Assembly (NCBI GenBank): GCA_039995105.1
Contig: CP146203.1
Location: 3,038,001 to 3,102,000, forward strand
Length of the DNA stretch: 64,000 nt
Source: Jonesiaceae bacterium BS-20
GTDB lineage: Bacteria > Actinomycetota > Actinomycetes > Actinomycetales > Cellulomonadaceae
Reading direction: 5' to 3'
Below the pieces are notes generated by a model that did no database searches, was not told where the DNA came from, and saw only the letters and a program-made list of their open reading frames with translations. Shown piece after piece: positions 42,616 through 53,743 of this stretch. The first letter of the stretch is position 1; each line of letters begins with the position of its first letter. The position numbers and the translations under genes are program-made.

Positions 42616-42735
42616 TCAAATGATTGGATCCGTTACCTCAGACCAAAGATCACGCTGGCCATCTGCGGAAGTTACTTTACGCCAAATGGCATAACCTGCT
42701 CCTGCAGCTAGCAGTACAAAGAAAAACTTCTTCAT
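42616..42735 (-). CDS. DLW-39 family small membrane protein
   Basis: A 39-residue protein, MKKFFFVLLAAGAGYAIWRK at the start and containing QRDLWSEVTDP. Both the length and the DLW signature match the DLW-39 family of actinobacteria. One helix spans 4-18. AGGGA lies before the ATG at good spacing. It lies between tRNA-Ile and tRNA-Ala on the same strand. Function unknown. Confidence 0.93.
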   Translation of the reverse strand: MKKFFFVLLAAGAGYAIWRKVTSADGQRDLWSEVTDPII

Positions 42736-42767
42736 CTCTACGTTCCCTTCATGCAAAGGTTTGGCAG

Positions 42768-42841
42768 TGGGCCTAAGTGGACTTGAACCACTGACCTCTT
42801 CGTTATCAGCGAAGCGCTCTAACCGCCTGAGCTATAGGCCC
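42768..42841 (-). tRNA. tRNA-Ile (anticodon GAT)
   Basis: A 74-nt tRNA. GGGCCTA pairs with TAGGCCC in the acceptor stem; the anticodon loop holds CTGATAA with GAT; the T arm is CAGTGGTTCAAGTCCACT. The 3' CCA is not encoded. tRNA-Ile and tRNA-Ala next to gyrA are a standard actinobacterial order, here with no rRNA between. Confidence 0.97.
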
Positions 42842-42891
42842 CAATTCGTTGCGGGGTTTTTATTTCCCCCAACGACACTTAAAGTTACAGC

Positions 42892-42936
42892 ATTGCGGCG
42901 AGGAATCCAAAATTTTCTTGCATTCCTCGCCGCAAT
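42892..42936 (-). terminator. Hairpin after the DUF3566 gene, 15-bp perfect stem
   Basis: ATTGCGGCGAGGAAT (42892-42906) pairs with ATTCCTCGCCGCAAT (42922-42936). No T-run follows, so it may be a processing or stability element upstream of the tRNAs as well as a terminator. Confidence 0.65.
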
Positions 42937-42974
42937 CTACGTCACGTTTTGCTGTTAACGGCGATATTCAGCGC

Positions 42975-43619
42975 TTAGTCGTCCGTCATAGTGAGGTGAA
43001 TTCCGCCAACTAGTGCGGCTACCACGTTGTAGAGGAAGGCTCCGATGGTGCCCAACGCAGTGAGCAATACCACGTCTACAACCGCGATGATCGTGCTCAA
43101 TGAGACCACTCGGTTCAGTTCCACAAACTGCAGCACGTTGACTTTGGTGTCGGCACCAAGAATGTCCTTGATCATTGCGTCGATGTCAGTGAACACGTGC
43201 AGCTTATCCAACACGAGCCAGAATACGACCGCGGAAACCACGATCATGATCCCAATCGCAATTGACAGCAGGAATGACAGTTTCATGACAGACCATGGAT
43301 CCACCCGAGAAACCGCTAGACGAACCCGCCGTGGCCCAACCCGATCAGTAACCGGCTTCTGAGTACTGCTCGCCGGCGCCGGTTGAGCCGGCGGCTGCTG
43401 GATAGGAATTCCAGAAGTCACGGGACCGGTCGGGGAGACCTTCTGCTGACCAGCAACCTCGATAACCGGAGATTTGGCTCCTGAGGCCTGCTTAGGAGCA
43501 GATGTTCCCTTGGCGGCTGGAACAAAGGAATTAGGTTCCTTGCCCGTTGCACCGGCAGGTGGTGGAACCACCGGTGATTGCGGCTTCTTTTTGGCCACAG
43601 GTTTTTTCTTGGTGCTCAT
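42975..43619 (-). CDS. DUF3566 membrane protein
   Basis: A 214-residue protein with a Lys/Pro-rich N-terminal tail of about 105 residues and then two helices (about 112-138 and 172-195) with a short outside loop. DUF3566 follows gyrA in most actinobacteria. The ATG overlaps the gyrA stop by one base (TGATG). Its function is not established. Confidence 0.93.
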   Translation of the reverse strand: MSTKKKPVAKKKPQSPVVPPPAGATGKEPNSFVPAAKGTSAPKQASGAKSPVIEVAGQQKVSPTGPVTSGIPIQQPPAQPAPASSTQKPVTDRVGPRRVRLAVSRVDPWSVMKLSFLLSIAIGIMIVVSAVVFWLVLDKLHVFTDIDAMIKDILGADTKVNVLQFVELNRVVSLSTIIAVVDVVLLTALGTIGAFLYNVVAALVGGIHLTMTDD

Positions 43620-46261
43620 CAGTTATCTACTTCGGTCGTGTTATCGGATTCTTCCGGAGCCACAGCATCGGAATCGTCCTGGGCGGTCTCATCAACTTCG
43701 TTTTCGTCAAGGTTACGCTCAACATTGCGAGCTACTGCAATGATTCGATCGCCCTTGTCTGGATTTGCAAAGGTAACACCTTGGGTTGCACGACCGGTAC
43801 GGTTAACTTCCGAAACAGCGGAACGTACAATCTTTCCCTTCTCCATGATCACAAGAACTTCATCTTCTGGTTCTGTAATCAACGCGCCAACGAGGTCGCC
43901 GCGTTCTTCAACAAGGTTAGCTACCTTGATGCCGTAGCCATTACGACCCTGCACGCGATATTCCTCAATCGCGGTGCGCTTAGCGTAGCCACCCTCGGTT
44001 ACCACGAACATGTCGGCGCCTTCTTGGACCACGTCAGCGGCCAGGAGCTCGTCACCCTCACGGAACTTCATGCCGGTAACACCGGAGGTTGCACGGCCTA
44101 GTGGTCGCAGAGACTCATCATCCGCAGCAAACCGGATGGATTGCCCCTTGCGTGATACCAAGATGAGTTCATCGTCCTGGTTGACCACGAGGGCCGAGAC
44201 CAGGTGGTCCGAGTTACCTTCTTCATCTTCACGCAAGTTGATTGCAATCAAACCGGCACTACGGTTGGTGTCATAGTCAGCCAAGCGGGTCTTTTTGACC
44301 AGGCCACGACGGGTTGCCAGAAGCAGGTAGTCGTGGTCGTCGTAGTTGGAAATATCCATGACCTGGGCAATGTGCTCATCCGGTTGGAATGCCAACAGGT
44401 TTGCCACGTGCTGACCACGAGCATCGCGGCCACCCTCTGGAAGCTCATACGCCTTGGCCCGGTATACCCGGCCAAGGTTGGTAAAGAACAGCAGCCAGTG
44501 GTGCGTGGTCGTCACAAAGAAGTGCTCGACAATGTCATCTTCACGCAGTTGGGCACCGCGTACCCCCTTACCACCGCGGCGCTGAGCCCGGTAGTTGTCG
44601 GAGCGGGTGCGTTTGACATAACCACCGCGGGTGATCGTAATGACCACCTCTTCCTCAGCAATGAGGTCCTCCAAGGAGACCTCTCCGCCGTACGGAAGAA
44701 TCGTGGTGCGACGGTCATCGCCGTACTTGGCAACGAGCTCTTCGAGTTCCTCACCAACGATCGTGCGCTGACGTTCTGGCCTAGCCAAAATATCAGTGTA
44801 GTCAAGGATCATCAGTTCGAGCTCGTCGTGCTCATCAATGATTTTCTGACGCTCAAGTGCGGCCAGGCGACGCAGTTGCAGGTTCAGAATCGCAACGGCC
44901 TGGACCTCATCAATTTGCAGGAGGTTCATCAGACCCTCGCGAGCTTCCTCAGCGGAAGGGGAGCGACGAATCAGCGCGATGACCTCATCGAGGTTGTCCA
45001 GCGCCCGCAAGTATCCGCGCAGGATGTGAATCTTGTCTTCAGCTTCCTTGAGCAGGTAAGCGGTGCGCCGCGAGATTACCTCGAGTTGGTGGACCACCCA
45101 GTGGTGCACAAACGCATCGATCGACAGCGTACGCGGTACCCCGTCAACGAGCGCAAGCATGTTCGCGCTAAAGTTCTCCTGCAGCTGGGTGTGCTTGTAC
45201 AGGTTATTCAGAACAACCTTGGCAACGGCATCGCGTTTGAGCACAATGACCAGACGCTGGCCGGTACGACCGGAGGTTTCATCGCGAATATCCGCGATCC
45301 CAGCAATCCTGCCTTCCTTGACCAGATCGGCAATCTTCAAGGCCAAGTTGTCCGGGTTGACCTGGTACGGCAGCTCGGTGATCACCAAGCAGATCCGGTT
45401 CTGGATTTCCTCTACGTTAACAACCGCGCGCTGGGTGATCGAGCCGCGTCCCGTGCGGTAGGCATCTTCAATGCCGGAGCGACCAAGAATGGTTGCGCCC
45501 GTTGGGAAATCAGGGCCCTTGATCCGCAGGATCAAGGCTTCGAGCAGTTCTTCTCTCGATGCCTGTGGGTTCTCCAGATACCACTTCACGCCATCGGCAA
45601 CCTCACGCAGGTTGTGGGGCGGAATATTGGTGGCCATACCCACGGCAATACCACTTGAGCCGTTGACCAACAGGTTAGGGAACCGAGCCGGCAGAATAGC
45701 CGGCTCCTGGGTGCGCCCATCGTAGTTATCTTGAAAATCAACCGTGTTCTTGTCAATGTCCCGGACCATTTCCATGGAAATGGGGGCCATACGAGTCTCG
45801 GTGTAACGAGGGGCAGCGGCCGGGTCGTTACCGGGGGAGCCAAAGTTACCCTGGCCGGCAGCCAGCGGGTAACGCAGCGACCAGTCCTGGACCAACCGCA
45901 CTAAGGCATCGTAAATAGCGGTGTCACCGTGCGGGTGGTACTTACCCATGACGTCACCAACAACCCGCGAACACTTGGAGTACGCGCGGTCGGGGCGGTA
46001 CCCGCCGTCATACATGGCGTAGATGACGCGGCGGTGTACGGGCTTGAGGCCGTCACGTACGTCGGGCAATGCACGGCCCACAATAACGGACATGGCGTAG
46101 TCCAAGTAGGACCGCTGCATCTCTAGCTGCAGGTCAACCCGTTCAATATTACCGTGGGCAATATCCGAGTCTGCTTCGGGTACATCGACACTTACGTTTT
46201 CTGCGCCTGCAGTACTCTCTGGGGTTTCTTCGTTGTCTTGCGGGGTGCTGTCGTCAGCCAC
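43619..46261 (-). CDS. gyrA: DNA gyrase subunit A
   Basis: An 880-residue gyrase A. The catalytic Tyr is in [10 protein letters not shown]; the quinolone-binding helix reads [15 protein letters not shown], with Thr at the position of E. coli Ser83 and Asp at that of Asp87. The GyrA-box ([10 protein letters not shown]) and the beta-pinwheel follow, with an acidic tail. Together with GyrB it makes negative supercoils. It lies 74 bp after gyrB. GTG start. Confidence 0.98.
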   Translation of the reverse strand: MADDSTPQDNEETPESTAGAENVSVDVPEADSDIAHGNIERVDLQLEMQRSYLDYAMSVIVGRALPDVRDGLKPVHRRVIYAMYDGGYRPDRAYSKCSRVVGDVMGKYHPHGDTAIYDALVRLVQDWSLRYPLAAGQGNFGSPGNDPAAAPRYTETRMAPISMEMVRDIDKNTVDFQDNYDGRTQEPAILPARFPNLLVNGSSGIAVGMATNIPPHNLREVADGVKWYLENPQASREELLEALILRIKGPDFPTGATILGRSGIEDAYRTGRGSITQRAVVNVEEIQNRICLVITELPYQVNPDNLALKIADLVKEGRIAGIADIRDETSGRTGQRLVIVLKRDAVAKVVLNNLYKHTQLQENFSANMLALVDGVPRTLSIDAFVHHWVVHQLEVISRRTAYLLKEAEDKIHILRGYLRALDNLDEVIALIRRSPSAEEAREGLMNLLQIDEVQAVAILNLQLRRLAALERQKIIDEHDELELMILDYTDILARPERQRTIVGEELEELVAKYGDDRRTTILPYGGEVSLEDLIAEEEVVITITRGGYVKRTRSDNYRAQRRGGKGVRGAQLREDDIVEHFFVTTTHHWLLFFTNLGRVYRAKAYELPEGGRDARGQHVANLLAFQPDEHIAQVMDISNYDDHDYLLLATRRGLVKKTRLADYDTNRSAGLIAINLREDEEGNSDHLVSALVVNQDDELILVSRKGQSIRFAADDESLRPLGRATSGVTGMKFREGDELLAADVVQEGADMFVVTEGGYAKRTAIEEYRVQGRNGYGIKVANLVEERGDLVGALITEPEDEVLVIMEKGKIVRSAVSEVNRTGRATQGVTFANPDKGDRIIAVARNVERNLDENEVDETAQDDSDAVAPEESDNTTEVDN

Positions 46262-46335
46262 AATTTACCTCTTATCTCCGGCGCGCTGGGCCGGTAAGAA
46301 TCCTTGGATTGTTCTTCCGTCTGCTTGCAAACGGG

Positions 46336-48414
46336 TTAAATATCCAAGAACCTCACGTCCTTGGCGTTGCGTTGGATAAAGTTACGGCGAGATTCAACAT
46401 CCTCACCCATCAAAACCGAGAAGATCTCATCTGCGGCTGCTGCGTCATCAAGCGTGACCTGCAGCAACGTACGGTTTGCCGGGTCCATCGTGGTCTCCCA
46501 CAACTCGGAGTAGTCCATCTCTCCCAGACCCTTATAACGCTGAATTCCGTTGTCCTTAGGGATCCGCTTTCCAGCGGCAATGCCCTTGGCAACGGTGTCA
46601 TCGCGCTGCTTGTCCGAGTAGACGTACTGGTGATCAGCATTGGTCCACTTGATCCGGTACAGCGGCGGCTGCGCCAGGTACACAAAACCATTTTCGATCA
46701 GCGGGCGCATGTACCTAAACAGCACCGTCAACAAGAGTGTGGCAATGTGCTGACCATCAACATCAGCGTCAGCCATCAACACGATCTTGTGATACCGCAG
46801 TTTGGTGACGTCAAAGTCCTCACCAATTCCGGTGCCAAACGCGGTGATGAGCGATTGAATCTCAAGGTTGGACAGCGCGCGGTCAAGGCGAGCACGTTCT
46901 ACGTTAAGGATCTTTCCACGCAACGGCAGGATTGCTTGGGTGTGCGGGTTACGTCCGCGGACCGCCGAGCCACCTGCCGAGTCACCCTCAACAATGTAGA
47001 TTTCACATTCTTCGGGCTTGTTGGACTGGCAGTCGCGCAGCTTACCTGGCATGCCACCGGACTCAAGGAGTCCCTTACGGCGGGTGGCCTCACGAGCCTT
47101 GCGGGCTGCTAGCCGAGCATGGCTGGCCTGGATGGCCTTACGGATAACTTCCCGGGCTTCATTCGGGTGAGAGTCGAGCCAGTCACCCATTTTCTCGTGG
47201 ACAACGCTCTGTACAAAGGTGCGAGCCTCTGTGTTACCGAGTTTGGTCTTAGTCTGGCCTTCGAACTGTGGTTCGCCCAGCTTGATGGAAAGCACAGCGG
47301 TCAAACCTTCGCGGATGTCATCACCGGTCAGGTTGTCCTGGTTTTCCTTGATAATGCCCTTGGCCTTGGCATACCGGTTGATCAGCGAGGTCATTGCCGC
47401 CCGGAAGCCTTCCTCGTGCGTTCCACCCTCGGTGGTCGCGATGGTATTGGCATAGGTGTGGACAGACTCGGAGTACGAGTTAGTCCACTGCATTGCGATC
47501 TCGAGTGAAATCTTACGCTCGGTGTCCTCGGACTCAATGTCGATGATCTCCGGGTGCACAACCTCAATGCGTTTGGCAGAGTTGAGGTGCTTCACGTAGT
47601 CGATCAGACCGTCGTCATACTTGTAAACGACCTTACGAACCCGCTTGGCATCGGTTTGTGGCGCTTCTTCGCCCGTGGCCGCGCCAGCAACCTCGTCACC
47701 CGAAATATCAAGGTGATCGGGGCGCTCGTCCGTCAACGTAATTTGCAGACCCTTATTCAAGAAAGCCATCTGCTGGAAGCGAGCCCGCAGGGTTTCGAAG
47801 TCAAAGTCAGTGGTCTCAAAAATGGTGCCGTCAGGCCAAAATGTCTGGGTGGTTCCGGTTTCATTGGTTGGCTCTCCCTGATTCAGGGCACCGTCTGGAT
47901 TTCCGCCATCTTTAAACTTTTGGGTCCAGGTGAAGCCTTCACGCCTGACTTCGGTTACTACTTTTGCTGAAAGCGCGTTAACCACAGAAATGCCAACGCC
48001 GTGCAGACCACCGGAGACTGCGTAGCCGGAGCCACCAAACTTTCCACCGGCGTGCAAGATAGTCATGACTACCTCGACGGTGGGGCGTCCCTCAGTTGGG
48101 TGCATGGCGACCGGGATACCACGGCCGTTGTCTGAAACCTTGACCGAGCCGTCTCCCTGAATGACAACTTCGATGTGGTCACAGTAGCCAGCTAGGGCCT
48201 CATCAACCGAGTTGTCAACCACTTCATAAACCAAGTGGTGCAGTCCGCGCTCACCGGTTGAACCAATGTACATACCGGGACGCTTGCGAACGGCTTCAAG
48301 ACCTTCAAGAACTGTAATTGCACTGGCACCATAGCCGGCTTCTTGGACCTGATTGCTCTGCGGGGGCGGCAATTGCTCTACGGGTACCTGCGCGTTGTTA
48401 TTTAGTTCTGCCAC
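46336..48414 (-). CDS. gyrB: DNA gyrase subunit B
   Basis: A 692-residue gyrase B from the GTG at 48414 (AGGAG 11 bases upstream). It has the GHKL ATP site ([29 protein letters not shown]), Toprim ([25 protein letters not shown]) and ends RDVRFLDI-like (KDVRFLDI). The longer in-frame start at 48552 adds 46 residues that are not gyrase and is rejected. Confidence 0.97.
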   Translation of the reverse strand: MAELNNNAQVPVEQLPPPQSNQVQEAGYGASAITVLEGLEAVRKRPGMYIGSTGERGLHHLVYEVVDNSVDEALAGYCDHIEVVIQGDGSVKVSDNGRGIPVAMHPTEGRPTVEVVMTILHAGGKFGGSGYAVSGGLHGVGISVVNALSAKVVTEVRREGFTWTQKFKDGGNPDGALNQGEPTNETGTTQTFWPDGTIFETTDFDFETLRARFQQMAFLNKGLQITLTDERPDHLDISGDEVAGAATGEEAPQTDAKRVRKVVYKYDDGLIDYVKHLNSAKRIEVVHPEIIDIESEDTERKISLEIAMQWTNSYSESVHTYANTIATTEGGTHEEGFRAAMTSLINRYAKAKGIIKENQDNLTGDDIREGLTAVLSIKLGEPQFEGQTKTKLGNTEARTFVQSVVHEKMGDWLDSHPNEAREVIRKAIQASHARLAARKAREATRRKGLLESGGMPGKLRDCQSNKPEECEIYIVEGDSAGGSAVRGRNPHTQAILPLRGKILNVERARLDRALSNLEIQSLITAFGTGIGEDFDVTKLRYHKIVLMADADVDGQHIATLLLTVLFRYMRPLIENGFVYLAQPPLYRIKWTNADHQYVYSDKQRDDTVAKGIAAGKRIPKDNGIQRYKGLGEMDYSELWETTMDPANRTLLQVTLDDAAAADEIFSVLMGEDVESRRNFIQRNAKDVRFLDI

Positions 48415-48723
48415 GGGGTGTGGTGCTCCTAGTCTTTCTGCAGCACAATACGGTTGCGGTGCTTTGCAGACCCCAACCGGAAGGTAACTGACCGATTTCC
48501 AGCCACAATGAGGTGCCGGAACTATTGCTAAGTCTACCGGAATTACCGCCAAAACACCGGATTTTAGGCACTTTTATGGGGTGTTTTATGCCCTTGCAAG
48601 GGTCCTTTGGTCGTTTCACCACGGCGGCTCACGTTTCGCGGCCTATTGCGGCGATTAAACAGGTCCTATCGGGTGATTTGAGTACGGGGGAGTCTGCCAC
48701 CTAGGCTGCAGAGCTTCACGATG
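48415..48723. other. gyrB upstream region
   Basis: A 309-bp gap without a gene. It must hold the gyrB promoter, but I cannot assign boxes. No notable repeat is seen. Confidence 0.4.
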
Positions 48724-49341
48724 CTATCCCCAAGTATCCCTGGGGCCCCGGCCCTTGACGGAGTACTTTCCACGCGAGAACTTCGGTGCATCCGGAGCCA
48801 AGATCTTAATTTCTTTGACCACATCCGGGCCTACTTGCTTGGCCACAGCTGCAATGAGTTCCGGGCTCAGGAAGCGCAGTTGAGTGGCCCAGGCGGTCGT
48901 GGCCGCACGAACGGTAAGTACGCTGTTCTCGAACGACTCTGCCGTGCAGTGTTGCGAGATTTCGGGGCCAGCGATTTCCGGCCACCTGCCGATCACGCCA
49001 CCAACCGCAACGTCCTGATTCCAGCCTCGCTGGACTAGGAGTTTACCGAGCGCGTCCCCGAGCAATCTAGGGTCCCGCGCATCTTTGCGTGAACCCGATC
49101 GTTGCGGTTCTATATAGGAACGGTGCTGCACCTTCCCCGGATACAGCCCCTTGGCACGAGCAGCAGCACGTTCCCTATTGAGTGCTTCCTTTGCCACGAG
49201 GCTCGGTGGTTTGAGACCCAAAACTACGGCAACGGGTTCACCGGCCCCTACTCTGGCGGCAACTTCCTCGGGATCCAGCTGCTCTGTGGGGCTCTGGTTC
49301 TGGTCCACACGAGGGTCCCGCTTACCAGGACTATTGCTCAT
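48724..49341 (-). CDS. DUF721 (DciA-like) protein
   Basis: A 205-residue protein. Residues about 100-190 form the DUF721 domain (GNVIGRWPEIAGPEI-like VIGRWPEIAGPEISQH, LTVRAATTAWATQLRFL, VKEIKIL). DUF721 is found at this place, between recF and gyrB, in most actinobacteria, and DciA-type members help load the replicative helicase. The ATG at 49341 overlaps recF by 11 bases. Confidence 0.93.
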   Translation of the reverse strand: MSNSPGKRDPRVDQNQSPTEQLDPEEVAARVGAGEPVAVVLGLKPPSLVAKEALNRERAAARAKGLYPGKVQHRSYIEPQRSGSRKDARDPRLLGDALGKLLVQRGWNQDVAVGGVIGRWPEIAGPEISQHCTAESFENSVLTVRAATTAWATQLRFLSPELIAAVAKQVGPDVVKEIKILAPDAPKFSRGKYSVKGRGPRDTWG

Positions 49342-50548
49342 GGCGACTAATCTTGCCGCCGCCCACATACAAGGTGTTACCCACCAAGTCTGCAGGAATA
49401 TCTGCAAATACCGCCGCCGTTATGATGACTTGTTTTGCGGTCGCGGCTACCTGAGCTAGTGCCTTTCGCCGCGCACCATCTAGCTCCGCAAACACATCGT
49501 CAAGGATCAAAATAGGCTCGGTATCCTCGGTTGAACCGGTCCACCAGTGTGCTGCCAACCCAGAGTCCGAGGTGTCTTGATGATCCGGCCCCTGGGTCAT
49601 AAACCGGTAAGAGGCAAGGCGTAGGGCCAACGCAAACGACCAGGATTCACCGTGGCTCGCATATCCCTTGACCGGCAGACCGTTGAGTTCGAGGTGCAGT
49701 TCATCACGGTGCGGGCCCACTAGGCACACACCGCGGTCCAATTCTCGTTCCCGCACTTGGGCTAGGGCAGTAATGAATTCTTGTTCAATCTCAGGGATCT
49801 CTTGGCACCAGCCTGTGGTGTCTTCCTCCGGGCGCAAAACCGAATGCAGCGATGCCCGGTAGGCTATCTTGGCAGCACACGGGCCGGAGCTCACCTGCGC
49901 ATATTCCTTAGCCACGAGTGGTTGCAGGGCGTTGGTGATCCGCTGGCGCAGCGCAATAATTTGGGCCCCGGTCTGGGCCATCTTGGCGTCCCAAATATCC
50001 AAGGTCGATAGATCAGGGGTCTTACGAGCCCTGCGTGCGGTCATCGCACTCTTGAGCAGGGCGGAACGTTGCCTGACAATACGGTCATAATCCGTGAATG
50101 TCCCGGACATTCGAGGAGATATCAGCAAGGTGAGTCCATCGAGGAACCTGCGGCGATCGCCCGGATCTCCCTTGATCAAGACAAGATCCTCCGGGGCAAA
50201 TACTACGGTTTTTAGGATCCCTAAGATGTCAGCTGCTCGACCTGGGGCACCACGGTTGATCCGAGAACGATTTGCCTTGCCATTGATGATCTCAATTTCA
50301 AGGATTTGTGCTCGGTCTCCGCGATTGACCTTGCCTCGTACCATTGCGCGCTCGGCACCCTGGCGAATGAGTGCTTGATCAGCTGCAACACGGTGAGAGC
50401 TGAGCGTGGCAAGGTAACCCACTGCTTCAATAAGATTGGTTTTCCCAGCACCGTTTTTGCCAACCAACACATTGATGCCCGGCGTGAATTCCAGATCAGC
50501 TTGCGCATAGGAACGGAAGTCTAAGAGCGCCAAGTGAGAAATATACAC
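49331..50548 (-). CDS. recF: DNA replication and repair protein RecF
   Basis: A 405-residue SMC-like ATPase. Walker A is GKNGAGKTNLIEA, the signature is around GESWSFALALRLA, Walker B is ILDDVFAELD. It loads RecA at gaps. It is read after dnaN with a parS site in between. Confidence 0.97.
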   Translation of the reverse strand: MYISHLALLDFRSYAQADLEFTPGINVLVGKNGAGKTNLIEAVGYLATLSSHRVAADQALIRQGAERAMVRGKVNRGDRAQILEIEIINGKANRSRINRGAPGRAADILGILKTVVFAPEDLVLIKGDPGDRRRFLDGLTLLISPRMSGTFTDYDRIVRQRSALLKSAMTARRARKTPDLSTLDIWDAKMAQTGAQIIALRQRITNALQPLVAKEYAQVSSGPCAAKIAYRASLHSVLRPEEDTTGWCQEIPEIEQEFITALAQVRERELDRGVCLVGPHRDELHLELNGLPVKGYASHGESWSFALALRLASYRFMTQGPDHQDTSDSGLAAHWWTGSTEDTEPILILDDVFAELDGARRKALAQVAATAKQVIITAAVFADIPADLVGNTLYVGGGKISRHEQ

Positions 50549-50585
50549 GCGCTACTCCTTTCCAAAGAACACCTTGGGCTTGCTA

Positions 50586-50601
50586 TGTTTCACGTGAAAC
50601 A
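50586..50601. other. parS: parS centromere site, perfect match
   Basis: TGTTTCACGTGAAACA, an exact match to the consensus, between recF and dnaN. ParB would bind here. Confidence 0.95.
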
Positions 50602-50648
50602 CAACAAGCCCAAGTAAAAACTCTTACGGCACTAACTGCTCGTCCGAA

Positions 50649-51779
50649 CTAGTTGGCAAACCTAATTGGCACCAAAAGGTACCGGTAGGATTTGGAATCC
50701 TCAGCATCCAGTGATTCTTGGCCGGTAAACTCAACCGGTTTGCTCGGGTGGGTGAAGCTCAACCGAACGAAATCAGTGGTCAGGGAGTTCAATCCATCGA
50801 GCAAGAACTGAGGATTGAAAGCAACCGAGATTTCCTCGCCATTCAAGACGGATTCAAGGGCTTCAGAAGCCTGTGCGTCGTCGCCCTGACCAGCATCGAG
50901 AACTACTTGTCCCTCGGTGAAGCTCAACCGAATTGGAGTGTTGCGTTCTGCGACGAGAGACACACGCTTAGCTGCGTCTATCAAAGCACTCTTTGCAACA
51001 ACCGCGTGAATGGGTGTTTCGTCAGGGAAGAGACGGCGTACGTGCGGGTAATCGCCTTCAACCAAGAGGGAAGTGGTGTGGCGTCCTCCGGCCTCAAACC
51101 CAATCAGGTCAACGCCTGGACCGGTCGATAGTGCGACGTTGACATCGCTTGATCCACCGAGTGCCTTTGCCACATCATTCAACGTGCGAGCTCGAACCAA
51201 TGCAACCGTAGAAATATCAGGGCTCGCTGGCTTCCAAGTCAGCTCACGCAGAGCCAAACGGTAGCGGTCTGTAGCTAGGAGAGTGATGTTCTCTCCCTCA
51301 ATTTCTACTCGAACCCCAGTGAGCAATGGCAAGGTGTCATCACGGCTAGCTGCGACTGTTACCTGGTTGACTGCGCTTGTAAGTTCATCTCCGGCAACAG
51401 TTCCTGTCAGCTCCGGCATGTTTGGCAGCGAAGGATATTCCTCAACCGGCATGGTCAAGAGGGTAAATCTCGATGCACCGCACACTACCGAAACTTTATT
51501 ACCATCGAGTGCAAAATCCACGGGTTTATTTGGCAGAGCACGGGAGATCTCAGCAAGAAGACGCCCTGAAACTAGGACAGAACCGACCTCAGAAACCTCA
51601 GCTGGAATCTCTGAACGTGCGGAAACTTCATAGTCGAATGTGGCCAGGTTGAGCACCCCATCAGAGGTAGCTTCAATCCGTACACCAGCCAATACAGGCG
51701 AGGGTGGACGGTTTGGCAGGGTACGCGCAGTCCAGGTAACGGCTTCAGCAAGGACGTCTCGTTCAACCCTGAACTTCAT
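50649..51779 (-). CDS. dnaN: DNA polymerase III beta clamp
   Basis: A 376-residue sliding clamp with three like domains; starts MKFRVERDVLAEAVTW and ends YRYLLVPIRFAN. AAGGGAG lies before the ATG at 51779; the longer reading from 51836 is rejected. It lies to the left of oriC. Confidence 0.98.
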   Translation of the reverse strand: MKFRVERDVLAEAVTWTARTLPNRPPSPVLAGVRIEATSDGVLNLATFDYEVSARSEIPAEVSEVGSVLVSGRLLAEISRALPNKPVDFALDGNKVSVVCGASRFTLLTMPVEEYPSLPNMPELTGTVAGDELTSAVNQVTVAASRDDTLPLLTGVRVEIEGENITLLATDRYRLALRELTWKPASPDISTVALVRARTLNDVAKALGGSSDVNVALSTGPGVDLIGFEAGGRHTTSLLVEGDYPHVRRLFPDETPIHAVVAKSALIDAAKRVSLVAERNTPIRLSFTEGQVVLDAGQGDDAQASEALESVLNGEEISVAFNPQFLLDGLNSLTTDFVRLSFTHPSKPVEFTGQESLDAEDSKSYRYLLVPIRFAN

Positions 51780-51939
51780 TCGTGCTCCCTTCGAGCTTTG
51801 GTATAAGCCCTTTTCTAATAAGACGGTCTTAGGCAAGTGTAGTGGCCATGCTACGCGGTTTAGAGCAAAGCAGGTAACTGTGTTTCTTGGCTTCTTGAGT
51901 TTGCTGGAGCGTTAGGCACATGAACAGATTTTGAAGGTG

Positions 51940-52190
51940 TGTGGATATTCCTAGGTTAAATGGTTAGTCGTAGTCATAGCCGGTGTGAATTCTGTGGAAA
52001 CCACGATTTTCTGTTGGAAAACTTAGGTTTGCGTTGTGCACAGATAAGTCCGTAACTTGTGAATATCTCCAGCCGACTGTGAAATCCCAAAATCGCAATT
52101 TTCGTTGTCCACAGATAGTGCTTTTCCTGTGCACAACTTACCGTGACTTATCCCATGGTTATCCCCAAAGTTATGCACAGGTGTGGATAT
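51940..52190. other. oriC: oriC: DnaA-box cluster between dnaA and dnaN
   Basis: DnaA boxes or near matches at 51940-51948, 51993-52001, 52034-52042 (TTGTGCACA), 52105-52113 (TTGTCCACA, perfect), 52128-52136, 52148-52156, 52159-52167, 52171-52179 and 52182-52190. They come in both orientations. This is the likely replication start; the gap 51780-52240 holds no gene. Confidence 0.88.
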
Positions 52191-52240
52191 CAGAGAATGG
52201 TGCGAATCCTGGCTCCTAATTGATCCTAAGGAAAGTTCCG

Positions 52241-53683
52241 CTAACCGCGGTGCTGCTGCTTAAGTCTGCTGGTCAGCTCGGTAACCTGGTTATAAATTGA
52301 GCGTCGCTCTTGCATCTGCTGGGTGATCTTCTTATTTGCGTGCATGACGGTCGTGTGATCTCTCCCACCAAACTGCTGCCCGATCTTAGGAAGCGACAAA
52401 TCCGTCAGTTCCCGGCACAGGTACATTGCAATTTGACGCGCAGTTACTAAACCGCGGGACCGTGAAGCACCGCAGAGGTCTTCTATGGTGAGCCCAAAGT
52501 ACATGGCTGTCTGAGCAATTACGGATGAGGCCGTGATTTGTGAAGAGGCATCATCCGTAATGAGATCCTTTAATACGATCTCCGCTAGGGCTAAATCAAC
52601 CGGTTGGCGGTTGAGGTTAGCGAACGCGGTGACACGGATCAGTGCCCCCTCGAGCTCACGAATATTCGAGGAAATTCTCGATGCAATGTATTCCAGTACG
52701 TCGTCTGGAGCTGCGAGGTTTTCTCCAGCCGCCTTCTTCCTCAAGATAGCGATACGCGTTTCCAGGTCTGGTGGCTGAACATCGGTGATGAGGCCCCACT
52801 CGAAGCGTGACCGCAAGCGATCCTCAAAGCCGTTGAGCTGCTTGGGAGGCAGGTCAGAAGTAATCACAACCTGCTTGTTGGCGTTGTGCAAGGTATTGAA
52901 GGTATGGAAGAACTCTTCCATGGTGGCTTCTTTACCCTGGAGAAACTGGATGTCATCAATAAGGAGGAAGTCGACATCGCGATGGCGGCGCTGGAAAGCA
53001 CCGGCCTTCTCGTCACGGATCGAGTTAATAAAGTCGTTGGTGAATTCTTCCGAGTTCACGTACTTAACTCGCGCACCCGGATACAGGTTCAACGCATAGT
53101 TACCGATTGCGTGCAGGAGGTGAGTCTTACCCAACCCGGAGTCACCATAAATAAAGAGTGGGTTGTATGCCTTGGCGGGAGCCTCCGCAACGGCCACTGC
53201 GGCCGCGTGCGCAAATCTATTCGAAGAGCCAATCACGAACGTCTCAAACTGATACTTCTGATTGAGACGGTTTACTTCCTCCGTGCTCTTGGTGCTCTTG
53301 GAACTTGACTGCGAAGAGATTCGACGGGCTGGTGCCTCTCGTTCCTCAGACCCGGGCGCGGTTTCGCGCTCGATAGCCGGTTCCGGCTCTGGATCGAAGT
53401 CGGCTTGAGTGAACTCGAGAGAAGAATCGACGGTGACCACAAATGTCACCGGCTTGCCAATGACATTAGTGAGGGCTTCGGTGATGTCTGCACGTGCTCG
53501 AGACTCAAAGAACTCACGCTGTGAGTCATTTGCGACAGAAAGAATGGCAATGCCTTCTGCAAGAGCCAGAGGTTTGGTCTGTTTTAGGTATGCCAGGAGC
53601 CTCGGGGAGGAATCCTGGCTGTCAGCGAGCTGAGTGAGGACCTCTTCCCAAACAACACTGAACGATTCATCCATAGCAACCAC
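52241..53683 (-). CDS. dnaA: Chromosomal replication initiator DnaA
   Basis: A 480-residue DnaA. Domain II is short and Ser/Glu-rich; AAA+ Walker A is [14 protein letters not shown] and Walker [11 protein letters not shown]; the DNA-binding domain has [12 protein letters not shown]. The start GTG at 53683 is chosen for the AAAGGA upstream; ATG at 53674 is an alternative. It faces away from rpmH. Confidence 0.96.
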   Translation of the reverse strand: MVAMDESFSVVWEEVLTQLADSQDSSPRLLAYLKQTKPLALAEGIAILSVANDSQREFFESRARADITEALTNVIGKPVTFVVTVDSSLEFTQADFDPEPEPAIERETAPGSEEREAPARRISSQSSSKSTKSTEEVNRLNQKYQFETFVIGSSNRFAHAAAVAVAEAPAKAYNPLFIYGDSGLGKTHLLHAIGNYALNLYPGARVKYVNSEEFTNDFINSIRDEKAGAFQRRHRDVDFLLIDDIQFLQGKEATMEEFFHTFNTLHNANKQVVITSDLPPKQLNGFEDRLRSRFEWGLITDVQPPDLETRIAILRKKAAGENLAAPDDVLEYIASRISSNIRELEGALIRVTAFANLNRQPVDLALAEIVLKDLITDDASSQITASSVIAQTAMYFGLTIEDLCGASRSRGLVTARQIAMYLCRELTDLSLPKIGQQFGGRDHTTVMHANKKITQQMQERRSIYNQVTELTSRLKQQHRG

Positions 53684-53743
53684 TGGCAAATTTCCTTTAC
53701 GCAAAGTATCGAGTCGTACTGTGGAACGTTGATGCTACTGCAT

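Noticed and set aside
42601-42974. An rRNA operon linked to tRNA-Ile and tRNA-Ala
   Set aside because: The tRNA pair is near gyrA; there is no 16S, 23S or 5S sequence.
44204-45658. Long open frame (484 codons) on the plus strand opposite gyrA
   Set aside because: It is antisense to well-conserved gyrA, has no ribosome site and no recognisable domain; codon bias of gyrA explains the openness.
48415-48552. Start of gyrB at 48552
   Set aside because: The added 46 residues are not gyrase and no ribosome site is present; GTG at 48414 fits.
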